Origin: Geobacillus genomosp. 3 | Lineage (GTDB): Bacteria > Bacillota > Bacilli > Bacillales > Anoxybacillaceae | Reading direction: 5' to 3' | Assembly (NCBI RefSeq): GCF_000445995.2 | Contig: NC_022080.4 | Location: forward strand, 2,514,001-2,578,000 | Length of the DNA stretch: 64,000 nucleotides | Shown here: positions 36,431 through 47,199 of the stretch, piece after piece | Numbering within the stretch: position 1 is the first letter of the stretch | Layout: each line of letters starts with the position of its first letter | Translations under genes and position numbers: made by a program | Notes under the pieces: generated by a model | What the model saw: the letters and a program-made list of their open reading frames with translations, nothing else | The model's database searches: none | Told to the model about the DNA's origin: nothing

Positions 36431-37405
36431 CTATTCCGCCAGCCAACGGGCGACGTCTTTCGCAAAATACGTGATGATCAAATCAGCACCCGCCCGCTTC
36501 ATGCCGGTCAGCATTTCCATCACGACCGCTTTCTCGTCGATCCAGCCGTTTTGCGCCGCCGCCTTGACCATCGAATACTCGCCGCTCACGTTATAAGCGA
36601 CAAGCGGAAGCGGAAAGCGGTTTTTGATGTCGCGGATGATGTCCATATACGCCAACGCCGGCTTCACCATTAAGAAATCGGCGCCTTCTTTCACATCGGA
36701 TTCCGCCTCGCGAAACGCTTCAAGACGGTTGGCCGGATCCATTTGATACGTTTTCCGGTCACCGAACTGCGGCGCGCTGTCAGCCGCGTCGCGGAACGGG
36801 CCGTAAAACGCCGAAGCGTATTTAATGGCATACGACATGATCGGCACGTTTTCCAATCCGGCTTCATCCAATCCTTGACGGATGGCGGCGACAAAGCCGT
36901 CCATCATGTTCGACGGTGCGATGATGTCAGCACCTGCTTTCGCTTGACTGACCGCCGTTTTGACGAGCAGCTCAAGCGACGGATCGTTCAACACATGTTC
37001 GTTCTCCACGACGCCGCAATGGCCGTGGCTTGTATATTCACACAAACACGTGTCGGCAATAACGATCAGTTCCGGGCATTGTGCTTTAATTTGGCGGGTT
37101 GCCCGCTGGACGATGCCGGTTTCGCAATACGCCTGTGTACCGACTTCATCTTTGTCATCCGGCACACCAAACAACATAATCGCCGGAATGCCGAGCTTGA
37201 CGATTTCGTCGATTTCCTCCGCCAAGCGGTCGAGTGACAAATGGTACACCCCAGGCATTGACGGCACTTCGCGGCGAATGCCGCTCCCTTCGACGACAAA
37301 CAGCGGATAAATGAGATCGTCAACACGAAGATGCGTCTCGCGCACCATCGCCCGCAGTGCGGCCGTTTGCCGCAGGCGGCGGTGTCGGTCAAATGTCAAC
37401 GCCAT
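36431..37405 (-). CDS. hemB: Porphobilinogen synthase (5-aminolevulinate dehydratase)
   Basis: HemB joins two 5-aminolevulinate molecules to porphobilinogen. The 324-aa product has the zinc-type active-site cysteines ([15 protein letters not shown], residues 117-131), the first Schiff-base lysine region [18 protein letters not shown] and the second in [14 protein letters not shown]. It overlaps hemD by 17 bases. Confidence 0.97.
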   Translation of the reverse strand: MALTFDRHRRLRQTAALRAMVRETHLRVDDLIYPLFVVEGSGIRREVPSMPGVYHLSLDRLAEEIDEIVKLGIPAIMLFGVPDDKDEVGTQAYCETGIVQRATRQIKAQCPELIVIADTCLCEYTSHGHCGVVENEHVLNDPSLELLVKTAVSQAKAGADIIAPSNMMDGFVAAIRQGLDEAGLENVPIMSYAIKYASAFYGPFRDAADSAPQFGDRKTYQMDPANRLEAFREAESDVKEGADFLMVKPALAYMDIIRDIKNRFPLPLVAYNVSGEYSMVKAAAQNGWIDEKAVVMEMLTGMKRAGADLIITYFAKDVARWLAE

Positions 37406-38177
37406 ATGATCGTCCCTCCATGGAAAAATATTGTTCCATCGCTTTTATCATACCATCAGCTGTATAATCGATTGGACAAATATGTACTGTGATCCCTTCC
37501 CGCTCCGCCGCTTTTTTCGTCACCGGCCCGATGCAGGCGATGGTGACCCCTTCAAGAAGCGCCGGCATTTCGCCGCCGAGAAGGTGGACAAGACTATGGA
37601 CGGTCGAAGGGCTCATCAACGTAATCACATCGATTTTCCGCTCGCATAGCAGCGCCAACAGCCGTTCGCGCCCGCTCGCATCGGGCACGGTGCGGTACAC
37701 CGTCAGCTCATCGACCAACGCCCCTGCTTTCCTGAGCGCCTCAGGCAACGTCGGGCGGGCCAAATCCCCTTTGACAAACAACACCCGATCCCCTTGGCGG
37801 AGGCGAGGCGCAAGGACGGCTGCCAGCCGCTCAGCGGTGAAATCATCCGGCATGAGCGCCGGCGAAAAGCCGAATTCGGCGAGCGCCGCCGCCGTCTGCC
37901 GTCCGACGACAGCGATGTCAGGCACAAGCGACGACGGCGGGAGATACGGGCAAAAAAAGCGCACCGCGTTCGCGCTTGTCAAGACGAGCCAACGATAATC
38001 GTGAAGCCGTTCGACTGCGGCGGCGATGTCTTCCGGCGCGGCGGCCGGCCGGATGGAAATTAACGGAATCTCAACCGGCATAGCGCCGGCAGCGCGCAAT
38101 TTGGCAGAAAACGAAGTTGCCTGCTCCTTCCCGCGGGTCACGAGCACCGCCTTGCCGGCGAGCCGACGTTCAGCCAT
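37389..38177 (-). CDS. hemD: Uroporphyrinogen-III synthase
   Basis: HemD inverts ring D and cyclises hydroxymethylbilane to uroporphyrinogen III. The 262-aa product has the two-domain, poorly conserved fold of the family: TSANAVRFF in domain 1, [18 protein letters not shown] and [18 protein letters not shown] in domain 2, [19 protein letters not shown] near the end. Its ATG shares one base with the hemC stop (TAATG). Confidence 0.92.
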   Translation of the reverse strand: MAERRLAGKAVLVTRGKEQATSFSAKLRAAGAMPVEIPLISIRPAAAPEDIAAAVERLHDYRWLVLTSANAVRFFCPYLPPSSLVPDIAVVGRQTAAALAEFGFSPALMPDDFTAERLAAVLAPRLRQGDRVLFVKGDLARPTLPEALRKAGALVDELTVYRTVPDASGRERLLALLCERKIDVITLMSPSTVHSLVHLLGGEMPALLEGVTIACIGPVTKKAAEREGITVHICPIDYTADGMIKAMEQYFSMEGRSYGVDI

Positions 38178-39106
38178 TATTGATCCAACTCCTTTTTCAC
38201 CCGTTCAATAAGCGCCTTCGCCCCTTGCTCACTCAACATGGCGGCCGCCTGCCGGCCAACCGCCTCCGGATCGAGGCCGGCCACGATTTCTTTGTACATT
38301 TCGTTGCCATCCGGCGAAGCAACAAGTGCGGTGAGACGCACCGTTTCCCCTTCCACTTCCGCATAGCCGGCAATCGGCACTTGGCATCCGCCTTCCATTT
38401 GCTGCAAAAAGGCGCGCTCCGCCCGCACCGCCCGCTCGGTTCGCTCATCGTTTAGGCGGTTTAACCATTCCCGCAGCTCCGCATCATCTTCACGGCATTC
38501 CACCGCAAGCGCCCCTTGGCCGACGGCCGGGACGCAAACGTCCGGCGGCAAGTAGTCGCTGATCACGTCACCGCTCCACCCCATGCGCACCAAGCCGGCG
38601 GCCGCCAGCACGATTGCGTCGTAATCCTCGTTTTCCAGCTTCGCCAGCCTCGTATCAATATTGCCGCGAATCCATTTGATCGTCAAATCCGGGCGATAAG
38701 CGAGCAACTGTGCCGATCGGCGCAGGCTGCTCGTGCCGATGACCGCTCCCGGCGGCAAGTCAGACAACGTCCGCTTCCCCTTGCTCACGAGCACATCGCG
38801 CGCATCTTCGCGGCGCGGCACCGAGCCGATCACCAACCCGTCCGGCAGCACCGCCGGCATATCTTTCATGCTGTGAACGGCCATATCGATGCCGCCGGTG
38901 AGCAATTCATGCTCGATCTCTTTCACAAACAGCCCTTTTCCGCCCACTTTGGAAAGCGTGACATCGAGCACGCGGTCTCCTTTCGTGACGATTTCCTTCA
39001 CCTCAAACGTAAACGGCGCCCCGAGACGCTTCAATTCGTCGATGACCCAGTTTGTCTGGGTCAAGGCGAGCTTGCTGCGCCGTGAGCCAACGACAATGTT
39101 TCGCAT
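38177..39106 (-). CDS. hemC: Porphobilinogen deaminase (hydroxymethylbilane synthase)
   Basis: HemC polymerises four porphobilinogen units to hydroxymethylbilane. The 309-aa product has [12 protein letters not shown] at the start, the catalytic Asp in [19 protein letters not shown], the [11 protein letters not shown] segment and the cofactor cysteine in [16 protein letters not shown] at 39106 follows GGGGAGG. Confidence 0.97.
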   Translation of the reverse strand: MRNIVVGSRRSKLALTQTNWVIDELKRLGAPFTFEVKEIVTKGDRVLDVTLSKVGGKGLFVKEIEHELLTGGIDMAVHSMKDMPAVLPDGLVIGSVPRREDARDVLVSKGKRTLSDLPPGAVIGTSSLRRSAQLLAYRPDLTIKWIRGNIDTRLAKLENEDYDAIVLAAAGLVRMGWSGDVISDYLPPDVCVPAVGQGALAVECREDDAELREWLNRLNDERTERAVRAERAFLQQMEGGCQVPIAGYAEVEGETVRLTALVASPDGNEMYKEIVAGLDPEAVGRQAAAMLSEQGAKALIERVKKELDQ

Positions 39107-39121
39107 TTCGTTCCTCCCCAA

Positions 39122-39937
39122 TTACGCATACCAAAAATGGAATTTTGACAGACTGCCAAACAAGAAAAAGTTCACAAGCAAAAATAAAAACGAACCAATA
39201 TTCCATAGCGCAATCGCCTTCCCTTGCATCTGCCGGACGACCCGTTTGTAAAAGTAGATGCTATAAACGAGAAGAACGACAAACGACCCGAGCACTTTCG
39301 CGTCATACCAACGGAAGTGGTCAAGTTGAATGTATGCCCAGATGACACCGAGAATGAGCCCTAGTAACAACATAGGCAAGCCGAGCAAATTTAAAACATA
39401 AGACAAAAAATCGAGCTTCGCCAAATCGGCCATCCGCCACAGGCGCGCTCCCCATTTTTTCCTTTTCAACAAACTGTATTGCAGCATATACAGCACCGAA
39501 AAAATAAAGGACACCGAAAAAGCAGCGTATGCTCCGAGCGCGAGCGTAATATGAATGATCAGAAGCTCCGAGACGAGCCGTTCGGCGATGGCCGGCGACT
39601 GCGATGACGGCACAAACGTGTGAATGGCCAAAATAAAAAAGGCGAGCACGTTCGTAAAAAAGACGATGAAATCGACGCGCAACAGCCGGTTGATCACGAG
39701 CGACAGCGTAATGAGCAGCCAGGCGTAAAAATAAAGCCCTTCCGACATCGTCAAAATCGGAAAGCGCTTCGTTTCCATGATGCGGAAGGCGAACACCAAC
39801 GTCTGCAGCAGCCAGACAACAGAAAGCAACCAGAAGGCGGTTTCGTTCGCCTTCCGGTTTTGCTGCAAAAAATCAATGAAGTATAACAGGATGGACGCAA
39901 TGTAAAGCAAAATCGACAGTTCGTACAACGGCGCCAC
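39122..39937 (-). CDS. hemX: HemX, eight-helix membrane protein of the hem operon (CcsA-like)
   Basis: HemX is a polytopic membrane protein that lowers HemA levels in B. subtilis. The 271-aa product has about eight hydrophobic helices and the cytochrome c assembly (CcsA/CcmC) fold, with AIHTFVP and the DHFRWYDAKVLGSF segment carrying possible haem-ligand histidines. GTG at 39937 was preferred since AAGGTGGG lies seven bases ahead; GTG 39949 is possible. Confidence 0.9.
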   Translation of the reverse strand: MAPLYELSILLYIASILLYFIDFLQQNRKANETAFWLLSVVWLLQTLVFAFRIMETKRFPILTMSEGLYFYAWLLITLSLVINRLLRVDFIVFFTNVLAFFILAIHTFVPSSQSPAIAERLVSELLIIHITLALGAYAAFSVSFIFSVLYMLQYSLLKRKKWGARLWRMADLAKLDFLSYVLNLLGLPMLLLGLILGVIWAYIQLDHFRWYDAKVLGSFVVLLVYSIYFYKRVVRQMQGKAIALWNIGSFLFLLVNFFLFGSLSKFHFWYA

Positions 39938-39950
39938 GATCCATCCCACC

Positions 39951-41309
39951 TTACAGCTGCCACGACGGATGGGCCGCTTCCGCTTGCTGCCGGTCGTGCC
40001 GCACTGCTTCTTCCCGCTTCATCCCCTGTTGCTGCGCTTTCACCGCATCTTCGATATTAAAAATTTTCATAAACAGCTCGAGCGCCTCCTCGGCGTTCGG
40101 GCTGGCAGCGAGCTCTTTCGCCTGCAAAATCGGATCGCGGAGCAGCTGGTTGATGATGCTTTTCGTATGCTTGTTCAGCACTTTCCGGTCGCGCTCCGAC
40201 AAGTGCGGCAGCTTCCGCTCCAAGCTTTTCATCGTTTCCGCCTGAATGGCGAGCGCTTTTTCACGCAGCGCCGCAATGACCGGCACGACCCCGAGCGTCT
40301 GCAGCCATTGGCTGAACGCAACAAGTTCGGCCTCCAGCATCGTTTCAATGCGGGCCGCTGCTTTTTGCCGCTCGGCCAAATTGGCGGCCACCACATCTTG
40401 CAAATCGTCAATATCGTACAAAAAGACCGTCTCCAAATCGGCCAACGCCGGATCCAAATCGCGCGGCACGGCGATGTCGACCATAAAGAGCGGGCGGCCT
40501 TTGCGCATTTTCTCGAGCGGCGCCACCATCTCTTTTGTCAACATGTAGCCTTTTGCTCCGGTCGAGCTGATGACGATGTCCGCTTCCAGAAGCGCACACG
40601 ACAGTTCGCTGAGCGGCTTCGCCTCGCCGGCGAACTGTGCGGCGAGCTGCTTCGCTTTGTCGAGCGTCCGGTTGACGACTGTGACTTTGCCGGCGCCGCT
40701 GCCATACAAGTTTTGCGCCGCCAATGCGCCCATTTTGCCGGCACCGATGATCAACACGTGCTTATCCGCCAGGCGGCCAAAAATTTTCTTCGCCAGCTCA
40801 ACGGCCGCATAGCTGACCGATACAGCATGCGCGCCGATGCCGGTTTCCGAATGAGCGCGCTTGGCAAACGTCACCGCCTGTTTAAACAGATGGTTGAAAA
40901 TCGTGCCGGTCGCCCCAATCTCTTGGGCGAGCAAATAGCTGTCTTTCACTTGCCCTAAAATTTGCGTTTCCCCGAGCACCATCGAATCTAAGCCGGCAGT
41001 GACACGGAACAAATGGCCGACGGCCGCCTCCCCTTCAAAGACAAGCAAGTACGGGGCGATCGCTTCCGTCTCGAAGCCAAACCATTCGGCTAAAAACGAT
41101 TTGATATAGTAACGGCCGGTATGCAGTTGATCGACGACCGCGTAAATTTCCGTCCGGTTGCATGTCGACACAATGACGTTTTCGAGCACGCTTTTTTGCT
41201 TGGCGAGCCGTTGCATCGCTTCGCCGAGCTCGGTCTCGCTAAACGCCAGTTTTTCACGAATTTCTACAGGGGCGGTTTTATAGTTCACGCCGACAACGAT
41301 GACTTGCAC
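39951..41309 (-). CDS. hemA: Glutamyl-tRNA reductase
   Basis: HemA reduces glutamyl-tRNA to glutamate-1-semialdehyde with NADPH, the committed haem step. The 452-aa product has [15 protein letters not shown], the catalytic Cys in [14 protein letters not shown] (about residue 50), [17 protein letters not shown], and the NADPH site [18 protein letters not shown] start at 41309 with GGGGGG upstream. First gene of hemAXCDBL. Confidence 0.97.
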   Translation of the reverse strand: MQVIVVGVNYKTAPVEIREKLAFSETELGEAMQRLAKQKSVLENVIVSTCNRTEIYAVVDQLHTGRYYIKSFLAEWFGFETEAIAPYLLVFEGEAAVGHLFRVTAGLDSMVLGETQILGQVKDSYLLAQEIGATGTIFNHLFKQAVTFAKRAHSETGIGAHAVSVSYAAVELAKKIFGRLADKHVLIIGAGKMGALAAQNLYGSGAGKVTVVNRTLDKAKQLAAQFAGEAKPLSELSCALLEADIVISSTGAKGYMLTKEMVAPLEKMRKGRPLFMVDIAVPRDLDPALADLETVFLYDIDDLQDVVAANLAERQKAAARIETMLEAELVAFSQWLQTLGVVPVIAALREKALAIQAETMKSLERKLPHLSERDRKVLNKHTKSIINQLLRDPILQAKELAASPNAEEALELFMKIFNIEDAVKAQQQGMKREEAVRHDRQQAEAAHPSWQL

Positions 41310-41338
41310 AGTGCAATCCCCCCTTTTAGGCAAATCCC

Positions 41339-41353
41339 TTCTACATATTATAC
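41339..41353 (-). promoter_or_regulatory. hemA promoter -10 with weak PerR-box-like sequence
   Basis: TATGGTATAAT forms an extended -10 (TATAAT at 41347-41352) without a good -35. The surrounding 15 bases match the PerR box TTATAATNATTATAA at 10 of 14 fixed positions. PerR control of hemAXCDBL is known in B. subtilis; here the match is weak. Confidence 0.4.
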
Positions 41354-41473
41354 CATAGCTGTCCACCACTCCGATTTGAAAAAATTGTGAACATCCATCG
41401 CCAGCTATGATAAACTGTATACAGTGACCATTCTACCACAAACATGTCTACATGGGAAACGGGGGACATGACC

Positions 41474-41959
41474 ATGAAAAACAAAGCCGCCTTCTCCGGC
41501 ATCTTGTTCATTGGGCTTGGGCTGTACTTCCTTGCCGCGCAGCTGTCAATCCCATTTTTGCGTCTTTTTCAAGGCTGGCCGGCTTTGCTTGCCATTTGCG
41601 GCGCCGCCCTGCTCGGCCAAGCGTACTCGGCGCGCGAGTACCATTATGTCTTCCCTGGCTTCCTTTTGCTCGGCTTCGGCGTCGAGCTGCTGCTCGCCGG
41701 CGCATTTCCGTCTTGGCCGCGCGGGACCAATATGTTTTTTTTCCTTATCGCGCTCGCCTTTTTGGCCAGCAGCCGCAAGCAAAAAAGCGGAGCCGGCTTC
41801 GGTGTCTTTTTTTTGTTTCTTGCGGTGGTGTTCACGTTTTCCGGCCGCGGCCAGCCGCTCTTTCAACTCTTGCAAACCGGGCTTTCTTCCGTCTGGACGT
41901 TTTGGCCGCTCGGGCTGATCGCCGTTGGAATGTATGTGCTATGGGCCAAACGGAAGTAA
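41474..41959 (+). CDS. Membrane protein with LiaI/LiaF-type transmembrane region
   Basis: The 161-aa product consists almost entirely of hydrophobic helices (about five to six), with the pattern AFSGILFIGLGLYFLAAQLSIPFL followed by WPALLAICGAALLGQ, typical of LiaI-LiaF-like transmembrane proteins found near envelope-stress systems. No cytoplasmic domain. GGGGG is eight bases before the ATG at 41474. It is one of few plus-strand genes, divergent from hemA and convergent with engB. A possible promoter (TTGTGA at 41385, TGATAA at 41408) precedes it. Function unknown. Confidence 0.75.
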   Translation: MKNKAAFSGILFIGLGLYFLAAQLSIPFLRLFQGWPALLAICGAALLGQAYSAREYHYVFPGFLLLGFGVELLLAGAFPSWPRGTNMFFFLIALAFLASSRKQKSGAGFGVFFLFLAVVFTFSGRGQPLFQLLQTGLSSVWTFWPLGLIAVGMYVLWAKRK

Positions 41960-42138
41960 GCGGGCGAAAAAGCGGTTTCCGCTAACGAAACGGACGGCCG
42001 GCGGGCCGAAAAGGCTGGTGAACAACAGACTCGCCGGATTTGTCAACATCGCACGGAATGCCGTTATGGCGCCGCAAACAAAGTTGTGCAATTCGGAACA
42101 CGGTGTTGGGGTGCAATGTTCTCCTTCCCCCAACTTCC

Positions 42139-42171
42139 TAAAAAGGCGCCCCCTCCAAAAACGGGACGCCT
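42139..42171 (-). terminator. Terminator after engB
   Basis: Minus-strand AGGCGTCCC (42163-42171) pairs with GGGGCGCCT (42144-42152) with one G-T wobble and is followed by TTTTTAG. The rest of the gap to the plus-strand gene (41960-42138) shows no gene. Confidence 0.75.
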
Positions 42172-42178
42172 CTTTCCG

Positions 42179-42766
42179 TCACCCGGCTAAAAACGGCATG
42201 ATCGCCGCCCACGCCTCGTCTTTCCCCTGCCCGGTCTCAGCGGAAAACAAAATGAGCGGGTCGCCGCCAGCCATATTCAACGTTTCACGCGCGATTTTCG
42301 CCTGTTTTGCCTGCTTGCCGCGCGGCACTTTATCGGCTTTGGTCGCGATCACGATGACCGGAATGTCATAATGCTTCAAAAACTCGTACATCATCACATC
42401 GTCTTTCGTCGGCGGATGGCGCAAATCGACGAGCAGAAGCGCCGCTTTAAGCGGCTTGCGCGTCGTAAAATACGTCTCCATCATTTTCCCCCATTTTTGC
42501 CGCTCCTGCTTTGAGACGCGGGCAAAGCCATAGCCGGGCACGTCGACGAAGTAAAACGCATCGTTAATCAAATAAAAGTTCAACGTCTGCGTTTTGCCTG
42601 GCTTTGATGACGTGCGCGCCAAGTTTTTCCGGTTGATCATTTTGTTGATGAACGATGATTTTCCGACGTTTGAACGGCCGGCGAGCGCCACCTCCGGCCG
42701 CCCGCCGTCCGGATATTGCTCCGGCTTGACAGCGCTGATCACGATTTCCGCTTTTGTCACGTTCAC
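42179..42766 (-). CDS. engB: Ribosome biogenesis GTPase EngB (YsxC)
   Basis: EngB is an essential GTPase of 50S subunit assembly. The 195-aa product has G1 [10 protein letters not shown]3 DVPGYGFA, G4 TKADKVP and the [10 protein letters not shown] context. GTG at 42766 matches the family start ([17 protein letters not shown]) and follows GGGGTGGG. It overlaps the lonA stop by four bases, the conserved lonA-ysxC pair. Confidence 0.96.
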   Translation of the reverse strand: MNVTKAEIVISAVKPEQYPDGGRPEVALAGRSNVGKSSFINKMINRKNLARTSSKPGKTQTLNFYLINDAFYFVDVPGYGFARVSKQERQKWGKMMETYFTTRKPLKAALLLVDLRHPPTKDDVMMYEFLKHYDIPVIVIATKADKVPRGKQAKQAKIARETLNMAGGDPLILFSAETGQGKDEAWAAIMPFLAG

Positions 42767-45090
42767 CGTTCCCACCCCACGAGCGCGTGCGGCAACACTT
42801 CATCAAGATGGGAAACAAGCACAAAGTGCAAGTCGCGCTTCACCGTTTCCGGAATGTCGGCTAAATCTTTTTCATTGTCTTTTGGCAAAATGACCGTTTT
42901 CAGTCCGGCACGGTGGGCGCTTAACGTTTTCTCTTTTAAGCCTCCGATCGCGAGCACCCTGCCGCGCAGCGTAATTTCCCCGGTCATGCCGACAAACCGG
43001 CTCACCGGCTTGCCCGTCAACGCGGAAATGAGTGCGGTCGCGATCGTAATGCCCGCGGACGGCCCGTCTTTTGGCACCGCGCCTTCCGGAACATGAATAT
43101 GAATGTCATACGTTTCATGAAATTTCGGGTCAATGCCGAGCTCCTCAGCGCGCGAGCGTACATAGCTGAACGCCGCTTGCGCCGATTCTTTCATCACATC
43201 GCCGAGCTTTCCGGTCAAGACGAGCTTGCCGTTTCCTTTCGCGAGCGACACTTCGATGGCGAGCGTATCGCCGCCAAACGCGGTGTACGCGAGTCCGGTT
43301 GCCACACCGACTTGATCTTCCGCTTCCGCCTGGCCGTAGCGGTATTTTCGCTTTCCTAAAAATTCTTCGACATTGTTTTCTGTAATGACAACCCGCTTTT
43401 TCTCGCCGGAGACAATGAGACGGGCCGCCTTCCGGCAAATGGCGGCAAGCTGCCGCTCAAGCTCCCGAACGCCGGCTTCCCGCGTATAGTGGCGGATGAT
43501 ATCGACCATCGCGTCATCACGAACCTGGAGTGCCGCCTTTTTCAAGCCGTGCTCATCGAGCTGTTTCGGCAGCAAATGCCATTTGGCGATATGAAGCTTT
43601 TCGACTTCCGTATAGCCCGGAATGTGAATCACTTCCATCCGGTCCAACAACGGCTGCGGAATGGTCGCCAAGTTGTTGGCGGTGGCAATAAACATCACTT
43701 TCGACAAATCGTACGGCTCTTCAATATAATGATCGCTGAACGTATGGTTTTGTTCCGGATCGAGCACCTCGAGCATGGCGGCAGACGGATCGCCGCGAAA
43801 ATCGCTCGACATTTTGTCGATCTCATCAAGCAAAAAGACCGGGTTGATCGTACCTGCTTTTTTCATGCCTTGGATGATGCGGCCTGGCATCGCCCCGACG
43901 TATGTGCGGCGATGGCCGCGAATTTCCGACTCGTCGCGCACGCCGCCGAGCGACATGCGGACAAAGCGGCGGCCAAGCGCTTTGGCGACCGAGCGGGCAA
44001 GCGATGTTTTTCCGACCCCCGGTGGTCCGGCGAGGCAAAGAATCGGCCCCTTTAACGATCGCGTCAACTGCTGTACGGACAAAAATTCAAGCACCCGTTC
44101 TTTCACCTTATCGAGCCCATAATGTTCCTCGTTTAAAATGGCTTCCGCCCGTTTAATGTCGTGGATGTCTTCCGTTTCTTTCGACCAAGGCAAAGCGATG
44201 AGCCAGTCTAAGTAGTTGCGGATGACCGCGCTTTCCGCTGATGTTGCCGGAATTTTTTCGTAGCGGTCCAGCTCCTTGAGCGCCGTCTCTTTCACATGTT
44301 CCGGCATGCCGGCCGCCTCGATTTTCTCTTTGAGCGCCTCGACTTCACCCGTTTTTCCTTCCTTTTCGCCGAGCTCTTTTTGAATGGCTTTCATTTGCTC
44401 GCGCAAATAGTACTCTTTTTGCGTCCGCTCCATCGACTGCTTGACGCGGGCGCTAATTTTTTTCTCGAGTTGGAGCACTTCTTTCTCGTTGTGCAAAATG
44501 CGAATAATTTCGTTCAGTCGTTCTTTTACATCGATCGTTTCTAAGATGCGCTGTTTTTCTTCAAGCTTGAGCGGCAAATGTGAGGCGATAATATCAGCCA
44601 TGCGGCCCGGCTCGTCAATATCAACGATCGATGCGTAAATGTCAGCCGACAGCCGCTTCGATAAATTTATGTACTGCTCGAAATATTCGAGCATCGTCCG
44701 CTTGAGCGCCTCGTCTTCTAAATCTTTCGCCGCCCGGTCGGCAAACTTTTCAATCTTGACGGAAAAATACGGCTCCTCGCTGATGACTTCGGTGATGAGC
44801 GCGCGCGCCACCCCTTCAACAAGTACGCGAAACGTGCCATTCGGCAGTTTAAGCAGCTGCTTGACGCGGGCAATCGTCCCCATTTTATATAAGTCGTCCA
44901 TATCTGGTTCGTCGATGCCGACATCTTTTTGTGATGTCAGCAAAATCATATGATCCTCGACCATCGCCTGTTCGAGCGCTTTCACCGATTTCTCGCGCCC
45001 GACGTCCAAATGGAGCACCATCGTCGGAAACACAAGCAATCCCCGCAGCGGCAAAAGCGGAACGACCGTCTCCTTTTTCTTTCCGTTCAC
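42763..45090 (-). CDS. lonA: ATP-dependent protease LonA
   Basis: LonA degrades damaged and regulatory proteins in the cytoplasm. The 775-aa product has the N-terminal substrate domain ([22 protein letters not shown]), a coiled coil, Walker [14 protein letters not shown], Walker [10 protein letters not shown], and the Ser-Lys protease domain with [20 protein letters not shown] at 45090 follows GGAGGTG. Own promoter at 45127-45154. Confidence 0.97.
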   Translation of the reverse strand: MNGKKKETVVPLLPLRGLLVFPTMVLHLDVGREKSVKALEQAMVEDHMILLTSQKDVGIDEPDMDDLYKMGTIARVKQLLKLPNGTFRVLVEGVARALITEVISEEPYFSVKIEKFADRAAKDLEDEALKRTMLEYFEQYINLSKRLSADIYASIVDIDEPGRMADIIASHLPLKLEEKQRILETIDVKERLNEIIRILHNEKEVLQLEKKISARVKQSMERTQKEYYLREQMKAIQKELGEKEGKTGEVEALKEKIEAAGMPEHVKETALKELDRYEKIPATSAESAVIRNYLDWLIALPWSKETEDIHDIKRAEAILNEEHYGLDKVKERVLEFLSVQQLTRSLKGPILCLAGPPGVGKTSLARSVAKALGRRFVRMSLGGVRDESEIRGHRRTYVGAMPGRIIQGMKKAGTINPVFLLDEIDKMSSDFRGDPSAAMLEVLDPEQNHTFSDHYIEEPYDLSKVMFIATANNLATIPQPLLDRMEVIHIPGYTEVEKLHIAKWHLLPKQLDEHGLKKAALQVRDDAMVDIIRHYTREAGVRELERQLAAICRKAARLIVSGEKKRVVITENNVEEFLGKRKYRYGQAEAEDQVGVATGLAYTAFGGDTLAIEVSLAKGNGKLVLTGKLGDVMKESAQAAFSYVRSRAEELGIDPKFHETYDIHIHVPEGAVPKDGPSAGITIATALISALTGKPVSRFVGMTGEITLRGRVLAIGGLKEKTLSAHRAGLKTVILPKDNEKDLADIPETVKRDLHFVLVSHLDEVLPHALVGWER

Positions 45091-45126
45091 GCCGAACACC
45101 TCCATATCTCGCTTCTATTCGTTTAT

Positions 45127-45154
45127 TGTATAGTACGACAGCCAGATTTGTAAA
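45127..45154 (-). promoter_or_regulatory. Sigma-A promoter of lonA-engB
   Basis: Minus strand TTTACA (45149-45154), 16-base spacer, TATACA (45127-45132). The stretch 45155-45382 up to the lonB stop holds no convincing gene and only a weak hairpin with T-run near 45205-45225 that could terminate lonB. Confidence 0.6.
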
Positions 45155-45382
45155 ATTTGACGAACACCAAACGAGGTAACTGCCTGCTGCCTGTCGGAAG
45201 ACAAAGAAAAACCGACTCCGGCGATCATCCGCTTGCGCCGAAGCCGTGCGCTGACAACTGGTCAAACAGTGGCTCCCGCCCGATAACCGGCCGCATCATA
45301 TAGCGACCGCACACGAGACGGTGTGTTCCGCAGCCGCCAAGGGCAGGCGGACGCGCTCCTTTCCGCCATCGTTCCTCTTTGG

Positions 45383-47059
45383 CTAAACGAGTTTTTTCTC
45401 CGAACGGTCGGCTGCAGCAGCTGGCAAAAACGCGGTTCCCCGACGGAGCGTTTCTTCACCGAACACGTGAGCGAGCGCTTCTTCAAGGCGGCGGACGGCG
45501 ATAATTTGAATGCCGCTTACTTCCCGCAGCAACGACTGCATGTTCTCAATCGGAATAATGACTTTTTTCGCTCCGACTTGCTTGGCTGCTTTAATTTTGG
45601 CAAACACTCCGCCGACCGGTTTGAGGTAGCCGCGGATGCTAATCTCTCCGGTCATCGCGACGGTATGATCGACCGGCAGCTGGTAAATAGCCGAGTAAAT
45701 GCCGACCGCGATCGCCACCCCGGCCGAAGGGCCGTCGACCGGTACGCCGCCCGGAAAATTGACATGAATATCGTAGCGGTCCGCCGGCACGCCCATCGCC
45801 CGCAGCACAGTAATGACGTTTTCCGCTGAGCCGCGCGCCATGCTTTTGCGGCGCACCGATTTTTCCGCGCTGCCGATGCTTTCTTCCTCAACAATGCCGG
45901 TCACATTAATCGACCCTTTTCCTTTCGCCGGCAAGGCCGTCACTTCGATTTCGAGAAGCGCACCGGTGTTTGGCCCGTACACAGCCAACCCGTTCACCAC
46001 ACCGACAGCCGGAGCGGAAGCGATTTTCTTCTCATAGCGCGGTGCCATTTGGCTTGAGTGAATGACCCATTCGATATCTTTGTCTAAAATTTTCTCCCGG
46101 TTCTCTGTAATGGCCATGCCGGCAGCGATCTGCATGATGTTGACCGCTTCCCGGCCGTTGCGCGCATAGGCGGCAAGGAGGCGAATACCGCTTTCGGAGA
46201 CATTCAAGCGAATTTTTTCCGCCGCTTTTTTCGCGATTAAGGCGATTTCGTCTTGATCAAGCTCACGGAAAAACACCTCCAAACAACGGGAACGAATGGC
46301 CGGAGGAATCTCGTTTGGCGTTCGCGTCGTCGCCCCGATGAGGCGGAAATCAGCCGGCAGCCCGTTTTGGAAAATGTCATGAATATGGCTTGGAATTTGC
46401 GGGTTTTCTTTGCTGTAGTAGGCGCTTTCAAAAAATACTTTCCGATCTTCAAGCACTTTTAGCAGCTTGTTCATTTGAATCGGATGGAGTTCACCAATTT
46501 CATCAATAAACAAAACGCCGCCATGGGCGTTCGTCACCGCCCCTTGCTTCGGCTGAGGAATGCCAGCTTGTCCCATCGCCCCGGCTCCTTGGTAGATCGG
46601 ATCGTGCACCGAGCCGATGAGCGGGTCGGCGATGCCCCGCTCGTCAAAGCGCGCTGTCGTTGCATCCAGTTCAACGAATACGGCGTTTTTCTTAAACGGG
46701 GAGAGCGGATTTTTTTTTGCTTCTTCCAGCACGAGCCGGGCCGCGGCCGTCTTACCGACGCCAGGCGGTCCATAAATGATGACATGTTGCGGGTTCGGAC
46801 CGCACAGCGCCGCTTTTAGCGCCTTGATGCCGTCTTCCTGGCCGACAATATCGTCAAAACTTTTCGGTCGCACTTTTTCCGCCAGCGGCTCGGTGAGCGA
46901 AATCGAACGCAGCTTGCGGAGCTGCTCCATCTCTTTGCGCGATTCTTTATCGATGGATACTTTTTGCACACGCTGCCCTTTTAACAAATTCCAAAAATAA
47001 AGGCCAATGATGACCCCGAAAAACAACTGAATGACAAGCACGATATTTGTCCAATCCAT
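45383..47059 (-). CDS. lonB: Forespore ATP-dependent protease LonB
   Basis: LonB is a Lon-type protease with a single N-terminal membrane helix, made in the forespore in B. subtilis. The 558-aa product has that helix at residues 4-22 (TNIVLVIQLFFGVIIGLYF), Walker [14 protein letters not shown], and the protease domain with Ser in PVDGPSAGVAIAVGIYS. ATG at 47059 follows AGGAGG. A near-perfect sigma-F promoter precedes it. Confidence 0.95.
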   Translation of the reverse strand: MDWTNIVLVIQLFFGVIIGLYFWNLLKGQRVQKVSIDKESRKEMEQLRKLRSISLTEPLAEKVRPKSFDDIVGQEDGIKALKAALCGPNPQHVIIYGPPGVGKTAAARLVLEEAKKNPLSPFKKNAVFVELDATTARFDERGIADPLIGSVHDPIYQGAGAMGQAGIPQPKQGAVTNAHGGVLFIDEIGELHPIQMNKLLKVLEDRKVFFESAYYSKENPQIPSHIHDIFQNGLPADFRLIGATTRTPNEIPPAIRSRCLEVFFRELDQDEIALIAKKAAEKIRLNVSESGIRLLAAYARNGREAVNIMQIAAGMAITENREKILDKDIEWVIHSSQMAPRYEKKIASAPAVGVVNGLAVYGPNTGALLEIEVTALPAKGKGSINVTGIVEEESIGSAEKSVRRKSMARGSAENVITVLRAMGVPADRYDIHVNFPGGVPVDGPSAGVAIAVGIYSAIYQLPVDHTVAMTGEISIRGYLKPVGGVFAKIKAAKQVGAKKVIIPIENMQSLLREVSGIQIIAVRRLEEALAHVFGEETLRRGTAFLPAAAADRSEKKLV

Positions 47060-47099
47060 GCCCCGATATCCTCCTGCCTTCAAGTAGTATGTAGTATGA

Positions 47100-47129
47100 T
47101 AGTATCTCCGCGAACTGGTGGGAATAAAC
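47100..47129 (-). promoter_or_regulatory. Sigma-F-type promoter of lonB
   Basis: Minus strand GTTTA (47125-47129), 15-base spacer, GGAGATACTA (47100-47109), fitting the forespore consensus GYWTA-N15/16-GGNRANANTR at every specified position. lonB is a known sigma-F target in B. subtilis. Confidence 0.75.
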
Positions 47130-47164
47130 AAAAAAAGCGGCTGCCGACGCCCGGGGCATGGCAC

Positions 47165-47194
47165 AAAAAAAGAAACCGCCGTAAAAGGCGGTTT
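47165..47194 (-). terminator. Terminator after clpX
   Basis: Minus-strand AAACCGCC (47187-47194) pairs with GGCGGTTT (47173-47180), then CTTTTTTT. Confidence 0.9.
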
Positions 47195-47199
47195 TCTCA

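Noticed and set aside
45262..45486. A minus-strand frame overlapping the end of lonB
   Set aside because: Different frame from lonB, no ribosome binding site, and the composition follows the lonB tail.
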